8,054 nucleotides of DNA, from positions 1 to 8,054 of the forward strand of contig DASWIV010000010.1 in the NCBI GenBank assembly GCA_036397475.1, given 5' to 3'. The position numbers were made by a program, and so were the translations under genes. The notes beneath the pieces are model-generated. The model saw nothing but the letters and a program-made list of their open reading frames with translations. It was not told where the DNA came from and searched no databases. Positions 1 through 6,610 of this stretch are shown piece after piece (position 1 is the first letter of the stretch; each line of letters opens with the position of its first letter). The stretch comes from DASWIV01 sp036397475. Lineage in GTDB: Bacteria > JAJVIF01 > JAPKYR01.

Positions 1-677
1 CCTGCCTGTAGCATATTCCAACCGAAGTGAAATCCCCATGACAGCCACAGGTTACCCGTCAGGTCCCTGAGAAGGCACATCAGTACTCCGGCGAGAAAGA
101 TACTCATCGCAGGAATGATCGCGAATGAAGGATTGAATAAATGAAACGACATAAAGAGAACAGAAGTAAATACGATAGCGAACCATGCTGTTGTTCTATT
201 TTTCAGGTAAGGATATAAGAGTCCGCGGTTTAAAATGTCTTCACTGAGAGCGAAAATCATGAAGAGGAATGCCGACGATACCAGGGAATATGAATCTACA
301 TTTCCTCCTTTGCCAATTATTGAATCGTCTGTAAATTCAAGTCCGCCTGCCGCAAAGATAATGAAAAGAGCAAATGCAACCCCGCCGAATCCCGAAAGCG
401 TACCCAGGAAAAAATGCTCAACCGACCTTTTGTCCGGCGATAATCCTATTGCATCAAGTGCCCGGCTATTTCTGAAAAATTTCCATGCCAGTACTGCAAA
501 AATAAATGTATAGGTCAGCCTGACAATCCCCAGTGCAGTGGTGAATGTATCTTCATACAATCCACCGAAATAAGCGACTGTCTCAACTACCAGGCAGATA
601 AGCAGCCAGGTTGCGAATAACGCGAAGGTTATTCCGCATCCAGATAGGTAACTTTTGACGTCCGGTTTTTCCTGCAC
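1..677 (-). CDS. CPBP-family intramembrane metalloprotease (Rce1/Abi-like), 3' end beyond window
   Basis: Partial gene: 225 codons are visible and the frame is still open at base 1. I start it at GTG 677-675. An in-frame TAA lies two codons upstream and a GAGGA Shine-Dalgarno sits 7 bases before the GTG. The product is a multi-pass membrane protein with hydrophobic stretches around residues 14-36, 48-66, 90-110, 131-145, 164-180 and 184-204. The CPBP motifs are present in order: SEDILNRG (E146, R151; family EExxxR), FMSFH (H179) and GFHFGWN (H217, N221). These match the glutamate, two histidines and asparagine that form the metal/water site in Rce1-type proteases, so it is probably catalytic. 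The second motif-1 glutamate is Asp147. It starts 13 bases after the cytochrome stop, so the two genes are very likely co-transcribed. Substrate unknown. Family assignment is firm; the physiological role is not visible. Confidence 0.85.
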   Translation of the reverse strand, partial: MQEKPDVKSYLSGCGITFALFATWLLICLVVETVAYFGGLYEDTFTTALGIVRLTYTFIFAVLAWKFFRNSRALDAIGLSPDKRSVEHFFLGTLSGFGGVAFALFIIFAAGGLEFTDDSIIGKGGNVDSYSLVSSAFLFMIFALSEDILNRGLLYPYLKNRTTAWFAIVFTSVLFMSFHLFNPSFAIIPAMSIFLAGVLMCLLRDLTGNLWLSWGFHFGWNMLQA

Positions 678-690
678 CTCTTATCCTCGT

Positions 691-2112
691 TCAGTTGTGG
701 AGAATTCTGTTGTACTTGAGCGAGTACACCCATGCTTCATCATTGGGAGGGATATGGCAGCGAATACATGTATCTTCCGGGGGATTCAGTATGATCGGAT
801 CGTCACCGATTCCGGATCTGTCTTCGCCGGTAAGTTCCCCGTAAATTAAGTGCTTCTGGTATTCAATATGAACTTCACCGGGACCGTGGCATTCCTCGCA
901 ACCTACATCCCGGCCTTTTGTAGAAACGAGCCTGGACGGTATTGCCTCCAGCGTTGAATAGCCTGTCGAATGGCAGGGGATGCACGAGGGATTATTGAGT
1001 GCGGATACTTCCTGCAGGGTGTTCCATGCCTGGGAGTGGCGGGTTTCGGCCCATTGTTCATATTCGCCGCCGTGGCATTCCTTGCAGGACAACGAGCCGA
1101 CATAGCCGGTCAGCTGGATCTGCTGAGTGGACCCGGATGAATTCTCCGCATCGGCGAGAAACCGGTCCGTTAATTCCGCCATCGACGGATCGTCCTCGAC
1201 AGTGTCGTTAAGATCGACATACTGTAGCTGGTAACCTGTAATTCCCCCAAGCCGGGACAGTTCGAGATCGAGGATTCCGACAGACCGTCCCCAACTTGCG
1301 GCTTTCGGAATAATAAGGGGATTCGGAACATCTGAGCCGAACACTTCTTCGGTCATATCGGGCGGAGCGGAAGATCCGCCTATAAGGACTGAAATAGTCG
1401 GGAACTTGGCGACAAGGAATTTAGCGTCCTCCCGCTGCTGTGACATTTCAGAAATTACAATGAGCATATGGACCCGGTCGACCGCATAGATATTTTTAAT
1501 GATGTCATAAAGTTCGGGCATTGCGACATCCGGGTCGTTCTGAAATCCTTCCTGTTCCGGATCGAGATCGTCCATCGGATGTCCCATGATTCCGATTTTA
1601 AACCCATTTTTATCGACTATGACACGCTTGGGATACGAAAAGGTCCTCTCCCGTGTGTCGTCGTTAATATATGTATATCCAGCGGAAACCAATGGCGCAT
1701 GTTCCCTGTTATAAGTATGCACTCCCTCACGTGGACGACGGGCGTCCATGAATCCTACATTTACCGCGTCATAACCGATCCTGTCCATGGCGTCGACAAT
1801 ATATCCGGTCTTCATTCGCTCAAAATCCGTGATCATTCCGCTGGAAAAGTTTCCGGTTTCTACCACGATAACTTCTCCCGGGGCTGATTCACGCGCTTCC
1901 TCGATTACCGTTGCCCTCCTCGCCATGCCGCCGCGGGGTCCGCCCGCACATCCGCACGGGGTGAAAAATCCCTGAGTATCGGATGTGAATATAATGCGCA
2001 GATGCTCGGGAGCTGGCGGGCGATTATGGCAGCTCAGGGATATCGGAATTATTGTAAGGATAAATAGTACCGACAGTATGGATTTAATGTTCTGTGCCTG
2101 TTTGGACCCCAT
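691..2112 (-). CDS. Lipoprotein: degenerate 5'-nucleotidase-like domain fused to tetraheme cytochrome c554-type domain
   Basis: A 473-residue protein (numbered from ATG 2112). A Sec signal ends in the lipobox ISLS-Cys28, so it should be a lipid-anchored envelope protein facing the periplasm or cell exterior. Residues ~35-300 resemble the UshA/5'-nucleotidase metallophosphatase fold: TSDTQGFFTPCGC, then VETGN, NVGFMDA and IGGSS. The usual metal ligands are mostly replaced (DxH reads D45-T-Q47, the GD motif is GN88, and GNHE and GHxH are absent), so phosphatase activity is doubtful. Residues ~335-473 carry four CxxCH heme sites: CKECH 343, CIPCH 377, CEECH 405 and CIRCH 449. The contexts RHSQAW, CHSTGY and CEECHGPG are typical of cytochrome c554-like multiheme proteins. 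An electron-transfer role is inferred; redox partner unknown. An in-frame TTG at 2121 with a weak GAG upstream is an alternative start that leaves the signal peptide intact. It is followed after 13 bases by the CPBP gene. Confidence 0.85.
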   Translation of the reverse strand: MGSKQAQNIKSILSVLFILTIIPISLSCHNRPPAPEHLRIIFTSDTQGFFTPCGCAGGPRGGMARRATVIEEARESAPGEVIVVETGNFSSGMITDFERMKTGYIVDAMDRIGYDAVNVGFMDARRPREGVHTYNREHAPLVSAGYTYINDDTRERTFSYPKRVIVDKNGFKIGIMGHPMDDLDPEQEGFQNDPDVAMPELYDIIKNIYAVDRVHMLIVISEMSQQREDAKFLVAKFPTISVLIGGSSAPPDMTEEVFGSDVPNPLIIPKAASWGRSVGILDLELSRLGGITGYQLQYVDLNDTVEDDPSMAELTDRFLADAENSSGSTQQIQLTGYVGSLSCKECHGGEYEQWAETRHSQAWNTLQEVSALNNPSCIPCHSTGYSTLEAIPSRLVSTKGRDVGCEECHGPGEVHIEYQKHLIYGELTGEDRSGIGDDPIILNPPEDTCIRCHIPPNDEAWVYSLKYNRILHN

Positions 2113-2154
2113 GAGTCGCAATTGTATCTCATTGCGGGGGGAGGATACAAAATT
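2113..2154 (-). promoter_or_regulatory. Short leader between terminator and cytochrome gene; possible weak promoter
   Basis: About 40 bases separate the terminator U-tract from the ATG at 2112, with no convincing Shine-Dalgarno. On the minus strand TTGTAT (2150-2145) is followed 18 bases later by TACAAT (2126-2121), a possible weak -35/-10 pair. If used, transcription would start close to the ATG and give an almost leaderless mRNA. The alternative is that the gene is reached by read-through of the terminator. TACAAT overlaps the alternative TTG start codon, so promoter and TTG start are mutually incompatible readings. Confidence 0.25.
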
Positions 2155-2187
2155 AAAAAAACTGAAGCGCTAGGGAGGCGCTTCAGT
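2155..2187 (-). terminator. Strong Rho-independent terminator upstream of cytochrome gene
   Basis: Read on the minus strand: a perfect 10-bp stem, ACTGAAGCGC (2187-2178) with GCGCTTCAGT (2170-2161), a 7-base loop CTCCCTA, and a run of seven T including the last stem base (2161-2155). This is a textbook intrinsic terminator for leftward transcription. It could simply end the 4289-2277 lipoprotein transcript. It lies 90 bases past that stop codon but only about 40 bases before the cytochrome start, and its 5' arm is complementary to an upstream segment (see the leader entry). On the plus strand there is no T-run, so it is not bidirectional. Confidence 0.85.
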
Positions 2188-2260
2188 GACCAATACCAGA
2201 AGATTGTATTGGAGGAGGCTGCATCAATAAGACCCGGATTCCTCCACTTGGTTCACTGAA
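2182..2260 (-). promoter_or_regulatory. Candidate attenuator/riboswitch-like leader with antiterminator pairing
   Basis: On the minus strand, TTCAGTGA (2260-2253) is perfectly complementary to TCACTGAA (2189-2182), forming an 8-bp closing helix. It encloses two further hairpins: GGAGG (2245-2241) with CCTCC (2218-2214), and CCAATAC (2212-2206) with GTATTGG (2196-2190, 9-base loop). The result is a three-way-junction shape. Six bases of the closing helix's 3' strand (ACTGAA, 2187-2182) are also the 5' arm of the terminator, so helix and terminator cannot both form. Closing the junction would favour read-through into the cytochrome gene. I recognise no known riboswitch consensus in it: no T-box GGTGG motif and no GEMM core. 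The pairings are seen directly; regulatory function is inferred. Confidence 0.45.
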
Positions 2261-2276
2261 TTTTAGCCGTTGATAA

Positions 2277-4289
2277 TTAAAGACCGGTATATTCGATCAC
2301 TGTTACGTACGGACCCTGCATGGTCACATGAAGCCTCAGGTTGGCGATGTCGGAATCAAGATGTTTCACCTGGTATGGGATAAAGTCAGGTGAGAATATC
2401 GACTCGACAAACCCGCCATCGAATTCGTGTACTTCGATTGTCTTCGAGTCTGTGAGTACGCAGATCCAGTTTTCATCCTCAATGCCTTCATCGGCTACCG
2501 GAAGGATAGCCACATCGAGTGGCGTGCCGACAAATCCGCCCATGGTCAGGAGATGAGTGAACTCTCCTCCGGGATTGTTTGTGTAGTCGATTGAAAAAAT
2601 TTCAACTTCCTCGTTCAACCCGCCTTCGCTGACCGCAAGTATGATGTTGGAGTCGCCGCCGGAATCCCAGACCGCAATACCGTTAATATCGGAAGCTTTA
2701 ATTTTTCCTTCGCCGGAGCTACCCATTATACCGCCAAGTATGTTGTAATATTTTATCGAGCCTTCGACATATGGGTACTCGTAGCGAACAAGAACGATAT
2801 ACGGGAAATAGAGGGGATATGCTCCTCCATCGGGTACCCAGAGCGCATAGATGGATTTATCTCCTGACGTTCCAGACGAAACATCGACACACCTCAGGAA
2901 AACGTCCAGCCCTTCCGTGTCCGGATTGTCCGCTTTTAATGTGAAATCGGCGAGGAGTAATTGTTCCATGTCCAGTAACTGGACTGTGTCGGAGTAAGGG
3001 ATATTCGGCTCTGTAACATTATCATACGTATCTGTGTCGCCGCTGACGCTGATCAGCGAATACTTGTCAGTAGAGCCAGGAACCACCGGATCGGAAGCCG
3101 CGAGCCTTAATACCGGATCGACAGGAAACTGGGTGTCGGTGCCGGAAGGATCCAGGATCGAGACCAGCAATTGACTGGCGCTGTAATCCGGGTTCCAGAC
3201 GTAGATATCCGTCGACGTTGAATACATCATCGTATCGTCGCCTGAAACAGCCAGATCCAGTTCTCCGGATGGCGCTCCGTCGCCTTTAAGTTCGACCGGT
3301 CCGGCGTAAATATCGAAATAAGTTGGGGGTTCAGGAGGCTCTGTGACACTAACCTCGAGATAATTGTACGTGATATTGGTGGCGCCCATGCTCTTTGCCG
3401 CAATCAGGCATTCGTAAGTACCGACCTCCAGGCCCCATTCCGTGTAACCCGAAATCTGGTACCAGCCATTTTCCTGGGCTGTCATATGTGTGAACGCGCT
3501 TCCATTAAGGGGGGTCAGGTCCATGATCACGTACTCGATGTCGCCCTGAAAATCCACAGCCTGCACATTGAAATTAACGGTATTACTCGTGTCGCTGTAA
3601 AGCGGACCGCTGACCGACATATTTTTCAATTCAGAAACATCCTGCTGTTCACCGGGCCAGTCGGCGGCAGCCAGGTAAATGAAATCTACAAATTCCTCCC
3701 CATCCTGTTTCAGGAAATTAAAAATGTGGGAGTGCGATTCTCCGGGTCCCCATTCGCGGTCCGGATGTCCGGTTTCGAAATAAATAAAAGGATGGTGGGT
3801 TTTTGAATTGCTGTCGACATCGTAGAGATCTGTGTAACTGTCGGGATAGAGCACGCTCGGGCCGATCGATCCCGGGAATATGCCCCGAACGCTGTATCCT
3901 GATAGTGTGGTCGGATTGGTGAGCTCGACCATCACGGTCCAGATCTCACCTTCGATTGACAGGACATCCATACTGAGGCAGTTACTGCAGCTGGCAGGAA
4001 GAAGCATCCCTGTGATATCCCAGTGAGATTCGCCGGACCTTATCGGGACTGCTTCCGCTACAGTGGATCCGTCCGCAGGATCGATTCCAATATGAAAATT
4101 CCACGCACCCCAAGGATGCGTGTGTTCGTTGGTTGACGGTCCTTCTATACCTGATTCGGTCTCGATTGATTTGTCGGCTGTTGTGATAACCGGATTTTCA
4201 TGCTCGGAACTGCTTCCGCATGCCGCGGCGGTTAAAGCAACAAGGGATAAAATTATTGTAACGAAAATTGAATGGATGTTCTTCTTCAT
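2277..4289 (-). CDS. Large secreted lipoprotein of unknown function with Ig-like middle and probable beta-propeller C-terminus
   Basis: 670 residues from ATG 4289, with a GGAAGGG Shine-Dalgarno 7 bases upstream. The signal peptide (MKKN..., hydrophobic 7-23) ends in AAA-Cys24, a slightly atypical lipobox. After a flexible linker (~25-55), residues 56-130 hold the pattern HTHPWGAW, IDPADG, VPIRSGESHW and the cysteine pair C101-S-N-C104. Around 160-200 there is a His-rich stretch (HHPF, GHPDREW, SHSHIF). Residues ~227-316 read like an Ig/PKD-type beta sandwich. A proline-rich hinge, TEPPEPP (316-322), leads into residues 325-670. That part is made of repeated short beta-strand units (IYVWNPD, ISVSGDTD, IYALWVPDGG, IAVWDSGGDSNIILAVS, WICVLTDSKTIEV) suggestive of a beta-propeller-like domain. 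I do not recognise the family. It should be anchored in the envelope. It lies between the HD-GYP and cytochrome genes in the same orientation. Confidence 0.7.
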   Translation of the reverse strand: MKKNIHSIFVTIILSLVALTAAACGSSSEHENPVITTADKSIETESGIEGPSTNEHTHPWGAWNFHIGIDPADGSTVAEAVPIRSGESHWDITGMLLPASCSNCLSMDVLSIEGEIWTVMVELTNPTTLSGYSVRGIFPGSIGPSVLYPDSYTDLYDVDSNSKTHHPFIYFETGHPDREWGPGESHSHIFNFLKQDGEEFVDFIYLAAADWPGEQQDVSELKNMSVSGPLYSDTSNTVNFNVQAVDFQGDIEYVIMDLTPLNGSAFTHMTAQENGWYQISGYTEWGLEVGTYECLIAAKSMGATNITYNYLEVSVTEPPEPPTYFDIYAGPVELKGDGAPSGELDLAVSGDDTMMYSTSTDIYVWNPDYSASQLLVSILDPSGTDTQFPVDPVLRLAASDPVVPGSTDKYSLISVSGDTDTYDNVTEPNIPYSDTVQLLDMEQLLLADFTLKADNPDTEGLDVFLRCVDVSSGTSGDKSIYALWVPDGGAYPLYFPYIVLVRYEYPYVEGSIKYYNILGGIMGSSGEGKIKASDINGIAVWDSGGDSNIILAVSEGGLNEEVEIFSIDYTNNPGGEFTHLLTMGGFVGTPLDVAILPVADEGIEDENWICVLTDSKTIEVHEFDGGFVESIFSPDFIPYQVKHLDSDIANLRLHVTMQGPYVTVIEYTGL

Positions 4290-4324
4290 GGTGAAACCCT
4301 TCCATCGATTGGATGGTTACTAAT

Positions 4325-4337
4325 ACATTAATAATGT
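4325..4337. repeat. 13-bp palindrome upstream of the lipoprotein gene
   Basis: ACATTA-A-TAATGT is a perfect 6-bp inverted repeat around one central base, 36 bases before the lipoprotein ATG in the 90-base gap after the HD-GYP stop. It has the size of a dimeric-regulator half-site pair, but it is AT-rich and such palindromes occur by chance. No clear terminator or promoter is visible in this gap, so read-through from the HD-GYP gene is plausible. Confidence 0.2.
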
Positions 4338-4379
4338 CTGTTATGCTGACTGGCTGGAGATTAATAAAGCTGAATGAGA

Positions 4380-5690
4380 TCAATTATCGTAACCGGAAAA
4401 ATCATCCTGCTTCATATCTATCATGGGATCGAGCGGGAGGATCCCTTCTTCGAGGATCATCTGGATAAATTCGGTGACTACGTCCGGGCGGAACTGGGTC
4501 CCGGCATTGTCCTGCAACTCCTTCAGTGCTTCTCCTACATCGAGCGCATCCCTGTAGATCCTTCCTGATACCATCGCGTCCCACGCATCCGCGACCTGAA
4601 GGATCGCTCCTTCGAGGCAGATATCGTCGCCTTTTAAGCCGCGCGGATAACCCTTCCCGTCATGGCGCTCATGGTGCTGTGAAAGGATACGGAATTCGTT
4701 GCTGAGAAAAGTCAGCCCATGCAGGATTCCCTCGGAAATGAGCGGATGTGATTTGATGTGTTCGTATTCGGCGTTGGTCAGCGATCCCGGTTTATTCAGG
4801 ATGTCCTCCCTGATTCCTATCTTGCCGATATCGTGCAGGAGAGCGGCGGAATAAAGTGCCTTCTGCCTGTCCTTGTTAAGTTTGAAGCGTTTCGCACAGC
4901 GCTCAGAATAGTCGGCTACACGCTCTGAATGGCCGATTGTTCTGGGATCCTTCGCTTCGAGGGTTTTCGCCAGCGCCTGGACTGTCTCAAGGTAGGATAA
5001 CTGCAGCGATGCCGACAGGCGGATATTCCTGATTGTCAGGGCGGCTATTTTTGTGAAACTTTCAATGATCACCCTGTCCTGGCGGGTAAACGAATTTTCT
5101 TCATTCGCGCTGTCCAGGTATAAGACGCCAATTGTGTATATTTCACCGTTCACATCTACTGTCAGAGGAGAAATAATTGCACTCCTGCAGAGAAGCCTGG
5201 CAGGCATGTCTATATTATATTCCGCCGATGCTTCCTGGAAGTCGGAAAAGTGCAGCGTTGAATTCAGATTCAGGGATTCCTTTGAGATGGCTTTTATGCA
5301 TTCAAGTTCCCGATTGTCATTGATCGTGTCATGGTCGCTTGATGTCACGATATCGCAATTATCCAGATCGTCGCCGCAGATAAATATGACACCGCGTTCC
5401 GCATGGACCAGGGCCTTGGCATCGTCAAGCAGTAACACCAGATTATGCGATGGGAGCGGGGAACCGGCAAGCTCAATCGCAGACGATGCTATTTTGTGCA
5501 CCTTGAGCACTTCGAACTCAAGCATATTTGCCTGGTGCTTGATTTCATCGATTTCCCGGATCGCGGTAGCGCTGTCGTTGAGCTTTCGCAGGCGTTCGCA
5601 GGCGCTGTTAAGCTTCTTCATAGCCGACTCGTGCGCTTTAGTTCGCGTTGGAGTTGTCGATTTATTAGTATTTGAGTTACGATTGGCCAT
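4380..5690 (-). CDS. GAF + HD-GYP domain cyclic-dinucleotide phosphodiesterase
   Basis: 436 residues from ATG 5690. The N-terminal ~60 residues are polar and probably coiled-coil (Ser/Thr/Lys-rich start, then a heptad-like helix 20-65). A GAF sensor domain spans ~67-225 (ERGVIFI, SAIISPLTVDVNG, IGVLYLDS, FTRQDRVIIESF). An HD-GYP domain spans ~232-420 with all hallmark residues: GHSERV (H254), LLHDIGK (H286, D287, K290), SHPLISEGIL (H315), QHHERHDGKGYP (H339, H340, D344, GYP 347-349) and VADAWDAM (D368), followed by the SGRIYRDAL signature. HD-GYP enzymes hydrolyse c-di-GMP, and some cleave 3',3'-cGAMP, at a two- or three-iron centre. With intact ligands this one is probably active. No transmembrane segment is seen, so it is cytoplasmic; the GAF ligand is unknown. 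It heads a leftward gene string and is divergent from the RlpA-like gene. Confidence 0.93.
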   Translation of the reverse strand: MANRNSNTNKSTTPTRTKAHESAMKKLNSACERLRKLNDSATAIREIDEIKHQANMLEFEVLKVHKIASSAIELAGSPLPSHNLVLLLDDAKALVHAERGVIFICGDDLDNCDIVTSSDHDTINDNRELECIKAISKESLNLNSTLHFSDFQEASAEYNIDMPARLLCRSAIISPLTVDVNGEIYTIGVLYLDSANEENSFTRQDRVIIESFTKIAALTIRNIRLSASLQLSYLETVQALAKTLEAKDPRTIGHSERVADYSERCAKRFKLNKDRQKALYSAALLHDIGKIGIREDILNKPGSLTNAEYEHIKSHPLISEGILHGLTFLSNEFRILSQHHERHDGKGYPRGLKGDDICLEGAILQVADAWDAMVSGRIYRDALDVGEALKELQDNAGTQFRPDVVTEFIQMILEEGILPLDPMIDMKQDDFSGYDN

Positions 5691-5768
5691 ATTCTCATCT
5701 GCTTAGCAAAATATTCGTGAATGGTGATTCGAAATAATATCATCACGCTCAGGTTAACGTGGTTTAAT
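5691..5768. promoter_or_regulatory. Divergent promoter region between HD-GYP and RlpA-like genes
   Basis: A 78-base AT-rich gap between two divergent genes. It contains GTGAT (5724-5728) and ATCAC (5742-5746), an inverted repeat with a 13-base AT-rich centre. That centre reads TAATAT on the plus strand and TATTAT on the minus strand, either of which could be a -10 box. No good -35 box is visible in either direction. The position favours the downstream ATG at 5769 for the plus-strand gene, because a start at 5721 would lie upstream of this box. Promoter assignment is tentative. Confidence 0.3.
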
Positions 5769-6557
5769 ATGAATTTACGAAACCGAAAATTATTGAGTTT
5801 ATTTGTTTTATTATTCATGGTTTCATTCATTTTTCATGGTATATCTATCAAGGCAGCCCAATCGGATTTAACCGTTTCTGAAATTAACGCCGGGGCTGTA
5901 TTCGATTTCTCGGACGCAGTACAGCCATCCACAACAACCGAAGAAATTCCCTGGATAGAGAATGTGGTCGCAAGTTATTACGGCCGTTCATCAGGCCGAT
6001 ACTGGGGAGGCTATGGTAACAGGCTGCATCCGGGCGAAGAATATTTTGTCGCTCTTCCAGCCAGCACCGACGGGCTCGATGTGCTTGGCGGAAAACTCGG
6101 CTGCCGGGTATCCAGGTGCGGCGATACGCAGCCGGAACTCGGACAACTGATGGAAATCGCCGCTTCCGAAGGCGAGCAGACCGATTTTTCGTTCTGGCTT
6201 GGAGAAGACGATGACTCAGGAAACCCGATCTGGGCCATTGAAGGAGATGAAGGCGACGGGCTCTTCCGAGTCCTGGAAATAAAGGTCTCGGGAACGGATG
6301 GTCCGGTTGTGGAGGCTTATGTCGGTGATGTCGGTCCGTGGAATCAGACTGACCCGTACTGGGCGACTAATTCGCGTCCGGATGCTGAAGATGGGGTTGA
6401 TTCAAGGGGAAGGCATACCAACGGTGCGGGGATAGATATTTCATGGGCTCTTGCACAGGAACTCGGATGCACCGGACTCCTTGAAATCGACTGGCGCTGG
6501 AAGATGGTTGACGGTAAATATGTCGTACAGAGACGTCCTACCGAATGGCGTTGGTGA
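5769..6557 (+). CDS. Secreted RlpA-like double-psi beta-barrel protein
   Basis: 262 residues from ATG 5769. I prefer this to the in-frame ATG at 5721 because it places a classic Sec signal at the N-terminus (MNLRNRK, hydrophobic 8-25, cleavage near IKAA-Q31). The mature protein has VASYYG (~67-72), FVALPA and LGGKLGC. Its strongest signal is the pair VGDVGPWN (~185-192) and TNGAGIDISWALAQELG (~217-233). This matches the RlpA / double-psi barrel pattern NDRGPF...VIDLSxAAAxxLG, with Asp187 and Asp223 at the conserved acidic positions. Between them is an expanded loop (TDPYWATNSRPDAED). It ends in an Arg/Trp-rich tail. RlpA-type barrels bind or cleave peptidoglycan glycan strands, so a periplasmic or extracellular wall role is inferred; catalysis is unproven. 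Its stop codon overlaps the A-run of a terminator serving the convergent gene. Confidence 0.65.
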   Translation: MNLRNRKLLSLFVLLFMVSFIFHGISIKAAQSDLTVSEINAGAVFDFSDAVQPSTTTEEIPWIENVVASYYGRSSGRYWGGYGNRLHPGEEYFVALPASTDGLDVLGGKLGCRVSRCGDTQPELGQLMEIAASEGEQTDFSFWLGEDDDSGNPIWAIEGDEGDGLFRVLEIKVSGTDGPVVEAYVGDVGPWNQTDPYWATNSRPDAEDGVDSRGRHTNGAGIDISWALAQELGCTGLLEIDWRWKMVDGKYVVQRRPTEWRW

Positions 6558-6584
6558 AAAAAACCCACATAAAATTATGTGGGT
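6557..6584 (-). terminator. Intrinsic terminator between convergent genes
   Basis: Inverted repeat ACCCACATAA (6563-6572) and TTATGTGGGT (6575-6584). An 8-bp stem with a six-base loop is the realistic fold. On the minus strand the stem is followed by a run of seven T (6563-6557), so it is an intrinsic terminator for the leftward gene ending at 6611. On the plus strand there is an A-run before the stem and no T-run after it, so it is at best a weak terminator for the gene ending at 6557. Its T-run overlaps that gene's TGA stop (6555-6557). Confidence 0.8.
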
Positions 6585-6610
6585 CATGAAATCAAGGCAT
6601 AAATTAAAGA

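Noticed and set aside
235..513. 92-codon plus-strand frame
   Set aside because: Antisense to the CPBP gene, whose three catalytic motifs are seen in the opposite strand.
2182..2260. Known riboswitch classes (GEMM/c-di-GMP, T-box, cobalamin) in the cytochrome leader
   Set aside because: I looked for their conserved cores and found none. Only the general attenuator architecture is supported.
5053..5706. 217-codon open frame on the plus strand
   Set aside because: It lies wholly antisense to the well-supported HD-GYP gene. Its product is Ser/Arg-rich with no motif, as expected for a mirror frame of a high-quality coding sequence.
5721..5768. Sixteen-residue N-terminal extension of the RlpA-like protein
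   Set aside because: It would put a non-hydrophobic stretch before the signal peptide and start upstream of the likely -10 box. The ATG at 5769 begins a normal Sec signal.
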